Made by a program: the position numbers and the translations under genes | Origin: Thunnus maccoyii | Taxonomy: Eukaryota > Chordata > Actinopteri > Scombriformes > Scombridae | DNA: 64,000 nucleotides | Assembly (NCBI RefSeq): GCF_910596095.1 | Contig: NC_056540.1 | Coordinates: 24,372,501-24,436,500 of the forward strand | Reading direction: 5' to 3' | Part shown: in pieces, positions 51,347 through 63,576 of the stretch | Numbering within the stretch: the first letter of the stretch is position 1 | How the letters are laid out: the number at the start of each line of letters is the position of its first letter | The notes under the pieces: model-generated | What the model was told of the DNA's origin: nothing | The model's database searches: none | The model's input: only the letters and a program-made list of their open reading frames with translations

Positions 51347-51921
51347 GCAGAGAAGGACCTTTACACTGCTACTCACAGTTCTTCTTGTTTTAGGGTAACA
51401 TGTTATTCTCAGCTGCCACCCCATAATGTGCACAGAGAAAGAATACGAGGCAGTTTTGCATCAGTCATCACGTGTATTCTGTATCTTGTACACAGAAGAT
51501 TTTCAGGCAAAGTGCTCTCAAAAGTTAAAAGATTCAGTTCTTGACAAAAGCCAATAATCTCAAATGCCTTTCTTTTAAAAATTCATAATGTACATTTGTT
51601 TATGTAAAACAAAAGCAAAACATATAAACAAACATCAATTTCTTTTAGTATAATACCTTGACCTGGCATTGATAATATATGTGGGTAAAGGGGGATTGTT
51701 CAAGCCTTAAAAATGCAAATCAGATAAAGGAGGCAAATAGGAAATCGTCCTCATGATTCATTTTAAGATGAATGTTTAAAAAGACAGTTTGGGTGTCATC
51801 ACAAGCTTCTTTGAGGAATTTAGTAAAAAAAAATCCGCAAAATTTAAAGTCTAAAAGACACGGTATGCTAAAGATTATCCCAAAATGTTTAACTATTAAA
51901 TGTCAATACTTTCATGATGAT
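51347..51921. other. Convergent 3' region between P4 and gene E
   Basis: Shorter and more diverged than the other 3'-3' spacers. The spacer frame seen after P0 and P1 is not open. Confidence 0.5.
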
Positions 51922-53841
51922 TCATTCCTGTTTTTGAAGTAAATAAAAGACATTGGTGAAGACACAATTTTCCTCCCTTGTTTTTGCATTCCTTTTCCCT
52001 GCTTTGCCAGTTGTCTTCTTGGTTGGTGCAGAATAAACCAAATAGTCCTCATATATCTGAGGAAATAAATCATGCATGTCAATATAAGAAGGTGCAAACA
52101 GACAAAACATGCTGAAAACTTTTTGAGTGACATCTTATCTTTAAATTCCTTACCTGCTGACCACCACTGGCTGTTTCAGCATGTGTTTGCAGAGCGGCGG
52201 CAGCTTTATTATAAAAATAATTATTATAATTTACACAAGAAAATAATGATAAATAATCAGCAACACAGGCTTCATTGGTTTTACTTTACTGGAAATGAAT
52301 GTTCCAGTAATATGACTTATACACAACTCTAATGTGAATCTAAAGATGTTACAGTTTTTATCAAATACTGTTTGAAAGATTGATGTCTGAGTAATTTCTC
52401 TTACCGTTACAACAATCACAAGATTTGTTCTTGATGCGATATATGAGGAAGGCAACCAGACTTATAGCCAAAGCAGCACACAGCAGAGAGATAACTGTGT
52501 TGGCCTTCTGTAAATCCCAACTGCTGACAACTGAAGTTTTATGAAAAGAAGGAAATTAGTCAACGTTATGAAAAAGTAATAAATCATTTTGGTATTATGA
52601 TAAGATGATGTTACATGAAAAACACATTTATTTGATAGTTAATCTAAATGGATTGTACTTGACTCCTGATAAAACACACACAAATATGATCATTTCACCA
52701 AAATTAATTTACCTTCAGTGTTGAGTTTTGTTCCATTTCCAAATAATATCTCTCCACATGTGGCCACAGCACAGTAGTAAGTCCCAGCATCAGAGGAGCT
52801 GACCTCCTTAGAGAAGCTGTAGACACATTTCTGTGGAGAGCGAGTCTCAGGACTCTTTTCACATTCATCACCACTGTTTCCATGAGCGTAAATAAAACTG
52901 GGATGAGATTCATCTGATCCAGCTCTGAACCAGTACACTCTGTGTTCTTCTGGACACTTTTTATTCTCAGAGTCAGAGAGCACTGAACACTGGAGAGTCA
53001 CAGAGTCTCCTGGATGGACTGGATCAGATGGAAAGACTTGAGTGATGGCAGTGATATCAGGTTCTGGTCCTGGGGAAATGAAAATACAAATTATGAACAT
53101 GTTTTACTCACTTTAATGAAAACAGTTACACACCTTCATTCTTATACGAAGAACACTTTCATATAATCTATGGAAACATAAAAATGTAAATATGTAAACT
53201 GTTTTTATAAATGGTGTTGAATGTAAGCAGATGAGCTGATGATTACGTTAAGGAACGTGAAATATTTGCTTGCTGATTTTTACTTACCTTCAATCCTCAG
53301 AAATGTTCCGTTCAAAAATGTCAAATGACGTTGGTTTACTTTTATACAGTAATAAAGTCCAGTATCACTTAGCTTAGTTTTATCAATATGCAGGACAAAT
53401 GTCCCAGGCTCTTGTTTTGCTGTAATGCCATTAGTCTTATCAACACCATCATAATCAAAGGCTAATGTTCCTCCCAAGAATTCAGGTACGTTTCCAGAAA
53501 CAAGCCTGATCCAGAACAAGGTTGTTGTTTCAGACTCAGCTCTCTGGCGGATACATGTCAGAGTCACATTATCTCCAACACCAACAGTCTTTGTCACAAA
53601 GATCTGATTGTCCTCCTGCACATCTCTCCACTCTCCTCCCTGTCATCCTGATTGTCATCCTGAGAAAAAGATAAAAATAAACACAGAGCAATAATAAACA
53701 ACATATATAGAATCATATATGCTTTCTGCTAAATTGCTGCAAGAAGATAACAGTATAACTGAAATATATCTGGAGTAAAGCTGACTTTATATACTTACGC
53801 CCAACTCTGAGCATGAGCAGGATATAAAATCCAAACAGCAT
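51922..53841 (-). pseudogene. NITR gene E: V exon disrupted, tail motifs lost
   Basis: Exons by homology: leader 53841-53799, V 53659-53288, I 53069-52713, membrane 52530-52405, tail 52203-52154, terminal 52056-51922. Compared with gene D, 44 nt replace 5 nt near the start of the V exon (net +39). From the normal acceptor the second codon of the exon is TGA (53657-53655), with another TGA soon after. Internal AGs such as that ending at about 53634 would keep the frame open but lack a pyrimidine tract. The membrane and tail exons have in-frame losses of 6 and 9 nt. The terminal exon reads LVYSAP and CVFTNV and runs on to LLQKQE; the second tyrosine is phenylalanine. Probably a pseudogene, though the I domain is pristine (FGNGTK). 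Confidence 0.82.
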
Positions 53842-53995
53842 TTTCTTGTAAATTCACATAAGACAGCAGTTAATTTAAACAGGATCAGAAGATGATCTGC
53901 CTTAATGTAATCGTATGAAATGGGAGGGAACAATTCCAGAACAATGTGATTGGCTGCTTGTTATGTTGGCATTTCCGTGTACTACCACAGCGGAA
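53842..53995 (-). promoter_or_regulatory. Putative promoter of gene E
   Basis: CCAAT complement at 53949-53953; the block is as well kept as in the intact copies. Confidence 0.4.
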
Positions 53996-54639
53996 ATAAT
54001 ATCAAACATCTTTTCAACTTAAACACATGAAACAACACCAACAGTGAGCTTTTGTTTCATGTTTCATGGTGTGTTTCTATTACTGACACTGAGAGTAAAC
54101 ACAAGAGATGATTTTATTCAATCTTGATGTGAACTACAATAATCTCAAATACTCCTGTTCGTAACATTTTGTCTAGTTTTTTCTACAATATTTGGATGGA
54201 CTTTTCAGCTGATAATTATGGTCAAGTTGTTCAGGACACACACAATTACCACCATAAATTAGACATAATTTTATATCAAAGGGTAATCTGTCAAGAAATG
54301 TCAGGAGGATTTGTCAGGTTTTCATTTGTAGGACGAAGAGGTGTCACTTTTAGAGCATTGTTGTCATTACCACAATATTTATTGGCCAGTAGACTGGTTT
54401 TGAGAATCCCTAAAATTCATAGCAAGTGCTGTTTTTGTGATTGATAGGGAGATATAGTGTCAGCACAATTTATCTCATTGTTTGGTCTATACTAACCCTA
54501 TCAAACTCAAAATCAAACCAAAAGATGTTCAGATATCTTTTTAAAAAAAACCTTGATGTTGAGTAATTCTGCAAACCCAAGATTATGTTTAATGGTGGAG
54601 ATTTCAGTTGTTCATTTTTTTTATCATTATTACAGCAAC

Positions 54640-54825
54640 TTAAAGACCCCCTCCACTCGAAAATAGGTTTTGCTTCTTGGTTCCTTAAGTTGGATGTTTG
54701 GCCTTCACTGTGCAGAGTTTGACACTAGAAGGCTGTTTTCAAATTTATCTACTGAAGAAGGAAAGTTTCTCTGTGCTTGTTGAAAATCTGACTTTGAGGG
54801 GCGGGCCTATGAGCATGATTTGTGA
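54640..54825 (+). mobile_element. MITE left part, unit E
   Basis: Begins CTTAAAGACCCCCTCCACTC. The right part is lost with the truncation of the nested element. Confidence 0.5.
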
Positions 54826-55034
54826 CCATAGACTATAAAAAAGATGGACGTAGCCACTGTGATGTCATCCACTGAGTTCTGAAGAGTGGTTCTGAAGATC
54901 AAAGTTGGCGGCTCTGGCCATCACCATCTTGGCACTGCCTGACTCCGCCTGACTCCTGGCTAATCCAAAATGGGCAAAGAGGTGAAGCTGAGGCAGGCCG
55001 AATGAAGCCTGGTTGCTGAAACAAACTACATAGT
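54826..55034. mobile_element. Truncated copy of the 494-bp element, unit E
   Basis: Same left border (TTTGTGAC then CCATAGACTATAAAAAAG) as 41832. Breaks off after AAACTACATAGTG and joins sequence equivalent to the flank near 34680. Confidence 0.65.
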
Positions 55035-55240
55035 GACACCATATGCTCAACATATGCATCTTAGAATGGTAGGATTCATATAAAGGATGACAATATTGCT
55101 CTTTAATTAGCACTAAATATGATATAGTGATGTCTTTTAGTGATCAAATACTTTTTTACTGAAGCATGACACCAACAATTCCAAGGTTGGGCTTAGGTTG
55201 GATTTGATCAAAATACATGCAATTTGCTCTTTCTGTACAT

Positions 55241-57486
55241 CACTGCAGTCTTTTAGTAAAAGTCAGATGACTCAACAAACAGAAGATAAGATTACAACAA
55301 ACTTTTCACTTGCTAAATGTTCATTTTAAAGGGGGTATAGATGCCACTAGCCATCAAATTAAAATTTAAAATATATGATATATCTGTAAATAAAGAGGCC
55401 TATGTCTGGTGTAAAATCCTGCAATAATGTCTGTAGCACTCAGTTGAATAGGAAATTATGTAAAATAAAAAAAAAATGCATCCAGCCATTTGCCACACTG
55501 ACAGAAAAAGATAGAGGGGCTGTCTTATATATTGTGGGAGGCAGCCAATCCAGATGTTCCACATCATCAGTGATGACCCGCCCACTGTGCCTGTCAGTCA
55601 CATCAGCAGGAAGAGCTGATGATTCTAGTCAGGGGGCTGGTGAAAGGAGAGCAGAGCACAACTCTGTCACAGCGCTATCACAGAAACCAATTCAGCTGCA
55701 CATAGTGTAGAATTTCTTACTCAACTAACCTGCATGTTTTGACCTGAGGAAAGGGGCTTGTGTGAAAAGGGGAGAAAAATCACAAATAAAATAATAATAA
55801 TTCAGCTGAAGGCAGAATTCCTGGCTCAAAAAGGGGAGAAAATCACTAATAACCCAGCTGAGTTTTGAACCCTTGAAGACCGTGTTGTGAGGCAGCATGT
55901 TAATCATTGAGAGACTATCCCAAAAGGTTGTTTTTTGTAACAAAAGAAAGCTTTTCACAGGCAGTAAAACAGTAAAAATGCCACCTTGCTACCACATGAA
56001 CAGTGGTGGACACATTCACAATAACAAGACAGAACCAGCTGACATGATAATGCAGTCAAGTGCAACACCACAGGCTCTGGTATCAAAAAAAAGACAAACG
56101 TGGAGGTTTCTAACACTCTACTTCCTTCACCTGCTTGTATGTAGGTGTATTTGTATAGAGAATGAAACTAGATAGACTGATAATGTAAAGGGTCAAAACT
56201 GCAGCAACACTTTTCTGCATTTCTGTTTGTGGTTAAGTCTGACGGTCTGACAAAAAATTGTTCTTACTACTACAAGTGTTGAACATCAAAATGACCATAC
56301 TGTACACAATGCTGTGTCCAGCAAAGTGGATACAGCAACAGGAAAAACTGTAAAATGTAATTTAAAAAAGCCCCGCAGTAAATACTTTCATGTACTTTGT
56401 GTCCTGCTTTGTACTTTCTGCTTTTTCTTTTTGCGCAGTACTGCTTGCAACCACAACACAAACAGACACAGATAAACACGCATTCACAGTCAACACTGGC
56501 CAACAAATGACGCATGGAAAGTTAGGTTATTGTGGTTGGGCTTTCAATGTAAGGTGTTGTTTTCATTGGTAGTTGCTGTGAGAGGGGGAGTGCTACTCAT
56601 TCACTCGTCCCACCCTGGTTGGTTTGAACCATGATCTGAAAGTTAAGTTTGTCTGATTATTATTTGACCTCCTTGTTAAAGTCTGTTCATGTGTCTGTGG
56701 TTGTACCTTTAAAAACAATTTGTATTTATAGACATTACTTGTAATTAAAATGAGCATTTCAAACAATAATTTCAATTTGTTCAATAAAAATGAGACTGCC
56801 AAAACCTCTTGCAGCTTGTTTCTCCTGTTTTAATCTCACCACCTACAGTATATCCTGTTGAAGCTCACAGTCAGGTCTGTTCTGAGTAAACAGCATCAGT
56901 TGTTGGTCAAAGGGCGGAGAAATGGCCCACCGCAGCGTTTGTCATTCAGTGTAGCTGTTGCATGTGGCTTTGCTCGCCTGTTCTCAAGACAGAATGTATT
57001 TACAAAGTGCTGTGAGACAAGCAAGATGGAGGTGTTTATTCATTTGAGTAGCTTTCTCCTTACATTTTTATACTGCATATTTTTAGTAAACATCTTCTTT
57101 AATAATGAAACATCAACTTACCCGTGAGGTTTCCACATCTCTTGACTTTCTGTGTGGTTTTGGCCACATTTCCTCTGGCTTTCCCCTGCAACCGCCCCTC
57201 AGATCCGCAGGCTACCACTTGCTGTAGTTAATGTTATTTCTAATGTCTTGTTTCCTCTTCTTAAACCATCCAAACATCCAAATTCTACCAAATACAGGTT
57301 TGGAATTAAATTAGTGACGTTCTCATTAGGCTATTCATCTATTTCTGCATAGATTACACGAACAAAACAACACAAACTGCGGGTTCAGGATGACATTAGT
57401 TTAACTTAATGCAAGCACTGAAAGCAAAACAGCTGTATTACACCAAAAGACGAAAAATACCTCTTACAGCTTTAACTCCAACATTG
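55241..57486. other. Conserved non-coding intergenic block, unit E
   Basis: Counterpart of 42560-44760. Includes a decayed tRNA-like segment at 55855-55925. No gene seen. Confidence 0.5.
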
Positions 57487-58200
57487 GGTACGTTTACATG
57501 CACATTCCACTATTATTCCGATATGACATTATTCTGAATTTGATACGGGTCGTGTAAACAGCATTTTCTGTTTGGATATTCCAAATTAGGCCTTATCCTG
57601 AATGTAGCATTTTCTAATTAAAATGTGAGATATAGCAGTATTATTCTGGTTTTAGGAGCATTCTTCGGACATGTATACATTTGGAATATGCACCTCAATT
57701 GGGGTTTTTACCACAGTTTGCAACACACGGCCTTCTTGCCTGTTGACCTCTGCGCAGGCAAAATGGCATATACTGGAGCAGGAAGGCAAAAAGAGGAGAG
57801 GAATGAGAGTGAGGAGAGTGGAGAGATGTGCACCCTCTTCATGACAGGGACGGAGGGGTTTGTTATTATACTGACTGATGGTGATGACTCAGCAATGTAG
57901 TAAACATCATGGGACAACCGAGCCACTGGATGTGCCTGTAACTATAAAAGTATCATATCAATATCACTTGTCAGGCAGCAGCCCACTAATGTTTTTCATC
58001 TTGCTGTTTTACTTTACTGCCTGCGGAGATCTTGTGATTCTTGTTCCAACTGGAGCAGAGGGAAACCCTGAAAACCCTCTGCATGTAAATGGGAATATTG
58101 GTGTAATATTCATCTTCATTCTCCATGTGAACAGCTTAGTAGGAATACTGTCTTTTTCTAAGGGCAAAAATAGAAATATTTTGTGCATGTAAGCATATGC
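57487..58200. mobile_element. Unclassified DNA-transposon-like repeat, longer copy
   Basis: Left end GGGTACGTTTACATGCACATT; right end GTGCATGTAAGCATATGC, which is an imperfect inverted match (TACATGCAC). Internal ATTATTCTG blocks as in 44760-45058. No transposase motif recognised. Borders approximate. Confidence 0.5.
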
Positions 58201-59531
58201 AGTGTCTATGTTGTTTCCCATTAGCTATCAAGCTTTAAGCTAGCGTACCCAAAAACATCACTGAGGTTTTGTCTTCACTATGAAGACAGAATGATATTTT
58301 TATCATGCAGCCATCAGGCCCAGTTGTTGTAGGTTAGTAAATAGCTCCAACGTGTAAGCGTATTTCCAATTAAAAGCCCTGCACACCAATGATACTCCTA
58401 CACAGGTGAATTCACTTAATCTGGCTGATTCTCAGATCTTTGTGGGTGTCTACAGGCTGTTTGATTGACATCTATGTGACTGCGAAAGGATTTGATGGTC
58501 AATTGTGTCGAATGCGGCACTAAGATCTAACAGGACAAGTATAGAGACAAATCCTTTGTCCGATGCATTAAGGAGGTCATTTGTGACTTTCACCAGTGCT
58601 GTCTCTGTGCTATGATGCACTCTAAATCCTGACTGAAAATCCTCAAATAAACTATTGTTATGTAGAAAGTCACATAACTGATTAGAGACTGCTTTCTCAA
58701 GGATCTTAGAGAGAAATGGAAGGTTAGATATAGGTCTATAATTGGCTAAAGTGCCTGACTCAAGAGTAGGCTTCTTAAGAAGAGGTTTAATTACAGCTAC
58801 TTTAAAGGACTGTGGTACATAGTCTGTTACTAAAGACAGATTGATCATATCTAGTAAAGAAGTGCTAACTAGGGGTAAGGCTTCCTTAAGCAACCTAGTT
58901 GGGATGGGGTATAAGAGACAGGTTGATGGTGGTCATGTACACTCCAGTATTGTTTTAACTTTGCTGGGGTCAACCTGTGCAGGTGCCTAATTAGCCAAAA
59001 TAACTGAAAACAGCTGTGTGTGCGTGTGTGAATTGTTTTCATGTTACAGTATCGTGTTTGTTATTTCTAGCTCCATTACAGGCACCCCTACACTTTTGTG
59101 CTGACAGTTTCACGTTATTCTACACTCTGTGGTGGTAATGTGGCTAGAAACACAGCATTGCTACAGGAGGAAGATCATTGCTAGCTAACAAACATGGCTA
59201 AAAACAATGCAGGTTTCAAAGTATGAGGTAATTTTTTTTTCAAATGTTTTATATGGAAAGAGTTACAGTATGTCTCAAGGAAGCACACAATGTGTTCTGG
59301 TAAGAAACGATGAAAATATAACTCTTTGTTTAAAAGAAATCTACACAGGTCATCTTTGTGCCTGTGCCGTGTGCGTATGTTGGTAGGTGGCGATATCCAA
59401 ACATAATGGTAAAAACATTGCTTCATAGCTCCATCTTTAAATACACACACAGTTGTTAGACAAAGGCATCTGTGTTTATGCTAATCTAAGCTAAACATAA
59501 AAACAGGAATTAAAGACCATCAATCAAGCTG
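58201..59531. other. Intergenic block up to the P5 junction
   Basis: Parallels 45070-45960 apart from the LINE fragment at 58480-58932. It ends abruptly in P5 exon sequence; no promoter block like those before P1 and P4 is present. Confidence 0.6.
58480..58932 (-). mobile_element. L2-like LINE reverse transcriptase fragment, unit E
   Basis: Antisense piece with an open 5' to 3' frame including [45 protein letters not shown] and [13 protein letters not shown]. Same family as 6359 and 20711 but inserted at a different place and on the opposite strand. Truncated at both ends. Confidence 0.85.
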
Positions 59532-59934
59532 CAAGCATCAATCAAGCTGGGAGATGCACTGACTCTCCAATGTTCACTGCTCTCCAAGAACACAACAGAA
59601 AACACAGATCGGTGTCCAGGTGAACACATCGTGTACTGGTTTAGAGCTGGATCAGGAGGATTTCATCCAGGCATCATTTACACTCACAGGAAGAGGAGTG
59701 ATGAACGTGTGGAAAAGAGCTGTGTTTACAGTCTGTCCAAAACTATGCAGGACTCCTCTGATACTGGGACTTACTACTGTGCTGTGGTCACATGTGGAGA
59801 AATCCTGTTTGGTGAAGGAACTAAAGTGGACACAAGTATGTATTTACACTTGTATTCAAATCATAAATGGACTTTGCATAAATATATTTAGCCTGGTGAA
59901 AATAAATTAGATTTGGCCTTTTAACCCTCCTGTT

Positions 59935-60880
59935 ATGTTCCGGGTCAAATTGACCCGTTTTAAAGTTTGAAAATCTAGGAAAAATAGTTAAAAGTATTTT
60001 TTCAGTATGAAACTTCTTCTGCTTGCCTTAATTAGTGTAATCAACATATAATATGAAAATGGTTCATCTCACATATCTGCAACCACCCCCTGCATGTTTA
60101 TATCACATAGATACTGTTTGGGTCAATTTGACCCAGCAGTCAAACTGGAGGTAAAAGGGTGTCAGAAATGTCAGACTATTTTTTTCTTTGCAACTGTGAG
60201 ACATATTTCATCCCAATCACTCACACACACACACACACAGAGCACACGCACACACACACACACAGGTGCAGGTGTTATGATATTTGACGAGAACCATTTA
60301 TGTTCTCGCGGGAAAACTCCACCCACATTCAGTGGACACTCAACAGGGGAGGGGCAAAACATATAAAAGATTCTCTGCATGGGAGTCCTACCAACATTAC
60401 ACTCTGTCAGGCAAACCTTTACAAAATGAGCAGCAGAAACAAAAGGATGACAGTCCAGGAGGCTCTGGAAGTCATCATTGATCATGACAGTGAAATGGAG
60501 GGGGATGTGTCTGAAGATGAAGACCATCTTGAGCTAAATTCTGATTCTAATGATTCTGATTTTGAACCAGATGAGGGAATTGCTATTCCTATTCCTCCAA
60601 GCAAGACATTCATGTCAAAAAATGGTGAAATACAGCTGACGATGTCAAGACAAGCATGACCTGTGTGAAATGTGCAAAATTCATTTGCACAAAGCACAGT
60701 GTGGTGACATGTCACTCGTGTGCTGTGTAGATGTACAGAGGTAATGGTCCTAATTGAACCATTACCTGTTAGAGGTAAGGAACACCATTGCACTAAATAT
60801 TGATAGAATAGTTAGTAATGGAGTTAGTAATGAAATATTCACACTGCTTGTTAGGATTTTTTTGGTTTCGGATATCTTTT
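59935..60880 (+). mobile_element. piggyBac-like relic in P5 intron
   Basis: Left end at the target TTAA (59931-59934) followed by CCCTCCTGTTATG, a CCC-starting terminus, and nested GGGTCAAATTGACCC palindromes. A frame from ATG 60426 to TAA/TGA at 60659 begins MSSRNKRMTVQEAL and is rich in Asp, Glu and Ser, as in the N-terminal region of piggyBac transposases. The catalytic domain is absent. No right terminal repeat was found, so the end is approximate. Confidence 0.7.
60221..60264. repeat. (AC)n microsatellite
   Basis: ACACAC runs interrupted near 60240-60248, inside the piggyBac-like relic. Confidence 0.9.
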
Positions 60881-60905
60881 GGATTAGTTTGTTGCTTGCC
60901 AGAGT

Positions 60906-61260
60906 TTAAATTCCCCCTCCACTCAAAAATATGTTCTTCTTCCTGCTACTTCAGTTGGATGTTTGAACATTAGCGTGCAGAATGATGTATGTGCAGACTT
61001 CTTGTGACTATACAACCAGTTTGGAAGCCAATTCTGGTCCAGTTTGTATCCTACACAAGTGTGATGTGGAAATTTGAAACCTGAGTACAAATACCCTGAG
61101 AAGATCTTGTGTCCAGCAGTTGAACTTTTTAAATGAATAATATTTGCATATTCATAGATTATGAGTGGATTATAGAGATTAAAAGGGAGAAGGAGTAGAT
61201 GTCATTTCAAGGACTTTAATGAGGTATTTTTCATATTTCTTAAAATTTTTAAGAAAGTGT
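60906..61260 (+). mobile_element. MITE copy in P5 intron
   Basis: Begins TTTAAATTCCCCCTCCACTC; equivalent to 13949 in P1 and 47324 in P4. Confidence 0.5.
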
Positions 61261-62546
61261 CTTAGGGCCCTACTTTAACTGCACAAGTGTAACAACAAAT
61301 GCAGCATGGTAGGTCTTGGGTACACTGACTGTGTGGGCGTCTTCATGCACATGTGCTGTTTTGGTTCATGAATGTCCAGCATCGCCAAGTGCAAAAAGGC
61401 TGGGTGAAGAGATGAATACAAATCAATGGGTGTGGTGATTATTAAATACTCTCTTGGCCAGTCACATTCATGGTCTCAGCTCTGAAACAGTTGTGCCAGT
61501 CAAAATTAAGCATGATAATGACAGCTGAACAAAGGGAAAGCTTTTCTTCAGGAAATATCTGCGACAAACCATGAACACACAAATCTGCAGCCAAAGACAG
61601 AGGGTGTAGGGTTTTTTATATGTTAGTTAGGCTGCTATAATAATGTTAAAATAAAAAAAGTAAAAAATTCAATTTGGTGAAGTTGTTAATATGACTGCAT
61701 TGAACTGACATTATTTCAGCCATATTCTAATCAAATTCAAACCAACATAAAACAATTCGCTTTGCGCTCCTTCATTTGAATGAACCTCACACCTGTTTGC
61801 ACCTCTCCTCCCGTCTCAGCACCATGTGCTGTGCCACACAGACGGGCAAACCAGTTTCAAGGTCAGGAAAATACCAAACAGTCAGAAATAACAGTCGGAG
61901 CGCTGCTTACATTGGTCTTTGCATCTCCACAAAAATATGGTGCAGTGTCTTAGTGTTAATAAAAATACGATGCCAAAAGTCAACAAAATCTAATAATTAT
62001 CTCATTATATAAGTTTGTCATTCATACACATTGAAAAGGGATTAATTCATCCATAGTAAATACTTCATGCATGCATTGTTTTTTGCTTGTATCAATTGCA
62101 AATTTCACTTATAAATCAAACTGTGTTTATTAGCATTTGTCAAGTCTTTTGCCCAAAACTCAAACAAAAGAAGATGATACTTTTGACTAAATACTATAAA
62201 TATTCTAGTAAACATGCACATAGAAAGTAAAAGTCAAAAGAGTGAAATACCTAACAGTTATTCCAGCAGTAATTCAACAGTTATTTATATTGTTGACAAA
62301 ATGCAATTAATGTCATTCAATTTCTAATAGCAAATGATTACTCCTGACAGTCCATTAATAAATAATGTTTAATGTCTCTGGAAATTTTTTGGTTCCAGGA
62401 TCAGAGTTTGATCCAGTTGTCCTTGTACTTGGAGCACTGTTGGCCTGCTGTGTGACTGTGATTGCCGTCCTAATTTTCTACATTAATGGGAGGAGAGTGT
62501 GTGACCATTGCAACGGTAGGTTCACCATATTTTTTTTTTGTTTCAG

Positions 62547-62745
62547 TTAAAGTCCCCTCCACTCAAAATGTGTTTTGCTTTTTGTTGTTTCACTTGGATG
62601 TTGGACCTTCACTGTGCAGAATGATGTATGTGCAGAGTTTGACACTCAAATGCTGGTTTCACATGAATCTGATGAAGTTGGAGAGTTTCTCTGTGCTCAC
62701 CTTAAATCTGAGTTTAAAGGACATGGCTGGCCATTTTATATATTT
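62547..62745 (+). mobile_element. Short MITE copy after the P5 membrane exon
   Basis: Begins TTAAAGTCCCCTCCACTC. All copies at this place share the same right truncation. Confidence 0.5.
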
Positions 62746-63576
62746 GTCTTATTGTCAACAATTTACATGCACAGAGACCAAACCAACAATGAATTAATCC
62801 CACTTACAAGTATTGTCTGTGTATCCGAATCCTATTCCTCTGTGCCGTAGACCTCCATCGTATCCAAAAACTATTAAAAACATGTCAGTGAGTCACACTG
62901 TTGCACTGGATGACATGTTTATTCCTTATGAAGTTTGGACACGGTAGTTTGTTCAGAAATGGCTCCAAACACTAATAACAGCGTCTTCAGTGAGTGGTTA
63001 GATGTTGATTTTTCATTGTTTGTCACTATTAGAATTAAAAAGTGTCAGAATAAAATAAATCATTGTGAACATTTTTTTTATAGTGTTACAACATTGTAAA
63101 CTTTTAAGAAGTGAACCATTTCATGAGGTCACTATAGCGTATTTATATTTTTGTCAAATTACATTAATTTCCAAAGCTAGCTTGTAACTTCCATCTTCTG
63201 ATGAATGTTCATCACGTGAATGATGATTGAATCCTTGTATATATGTGTAATGAACATTTAAGTTCACATGTTACATGATGTCAAAATCTAGTTTCCAATG
63301 AGCAAAGATCTTCACCAGTGACTGCTCAGTGCTCAGGGGCCACAAGGGCCATAGCTGGGTACATCACAAGTGTGTAACTGTAAAACCACAACGTTATCAA
63401 TGTGATCAAAGTCTTGTTTTTTTCATTTCTGTTTTAATGAGACACAAGCACACTGATATGACATCAGGAAACATATTCCCACTGTGAATACACTGAAAGT
63501 TTTGCTTTTATTAAGAGGAGCAGCAAGAGCTTCTCATAATCTTGAAAAATCAACTGTGGATCAATCAAATTATCTG

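Larger units (their letters stand above)
53996..55240. other. Upstream flank of gene E
   Basis: Copy of the unit D flank with the second element truncated. No gene seen. Confidence 0.5.
59532..63576 (+). pseudogene. NITR P5: truncated I exon, membrane and tail exons
   Basis: I-exon sequence starts abruptly near 59532 with LGDALTLQC and runs to the donor at 59835, keeping WFRAGS, TGTYYC and FGEGTK. Membrane exon 62399-62515 and tail exon 63518-63576 follow in phase. The terminal ITIM exon would lie off the right edge. No promoter, leader or V exon precedes: upstream DNA is equivalent to sequence normally about 300 bp before the P1 start codon. At the junction CATCAATCAAGCTG is present twice (59518-59531, 59536-59549). 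The tail exon acceptor is TTAAGAG instead of TTAACAG. A piggyBac relic sits in the intron. Non-functional unless fused to another 5' end. Confidence 0.83.
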
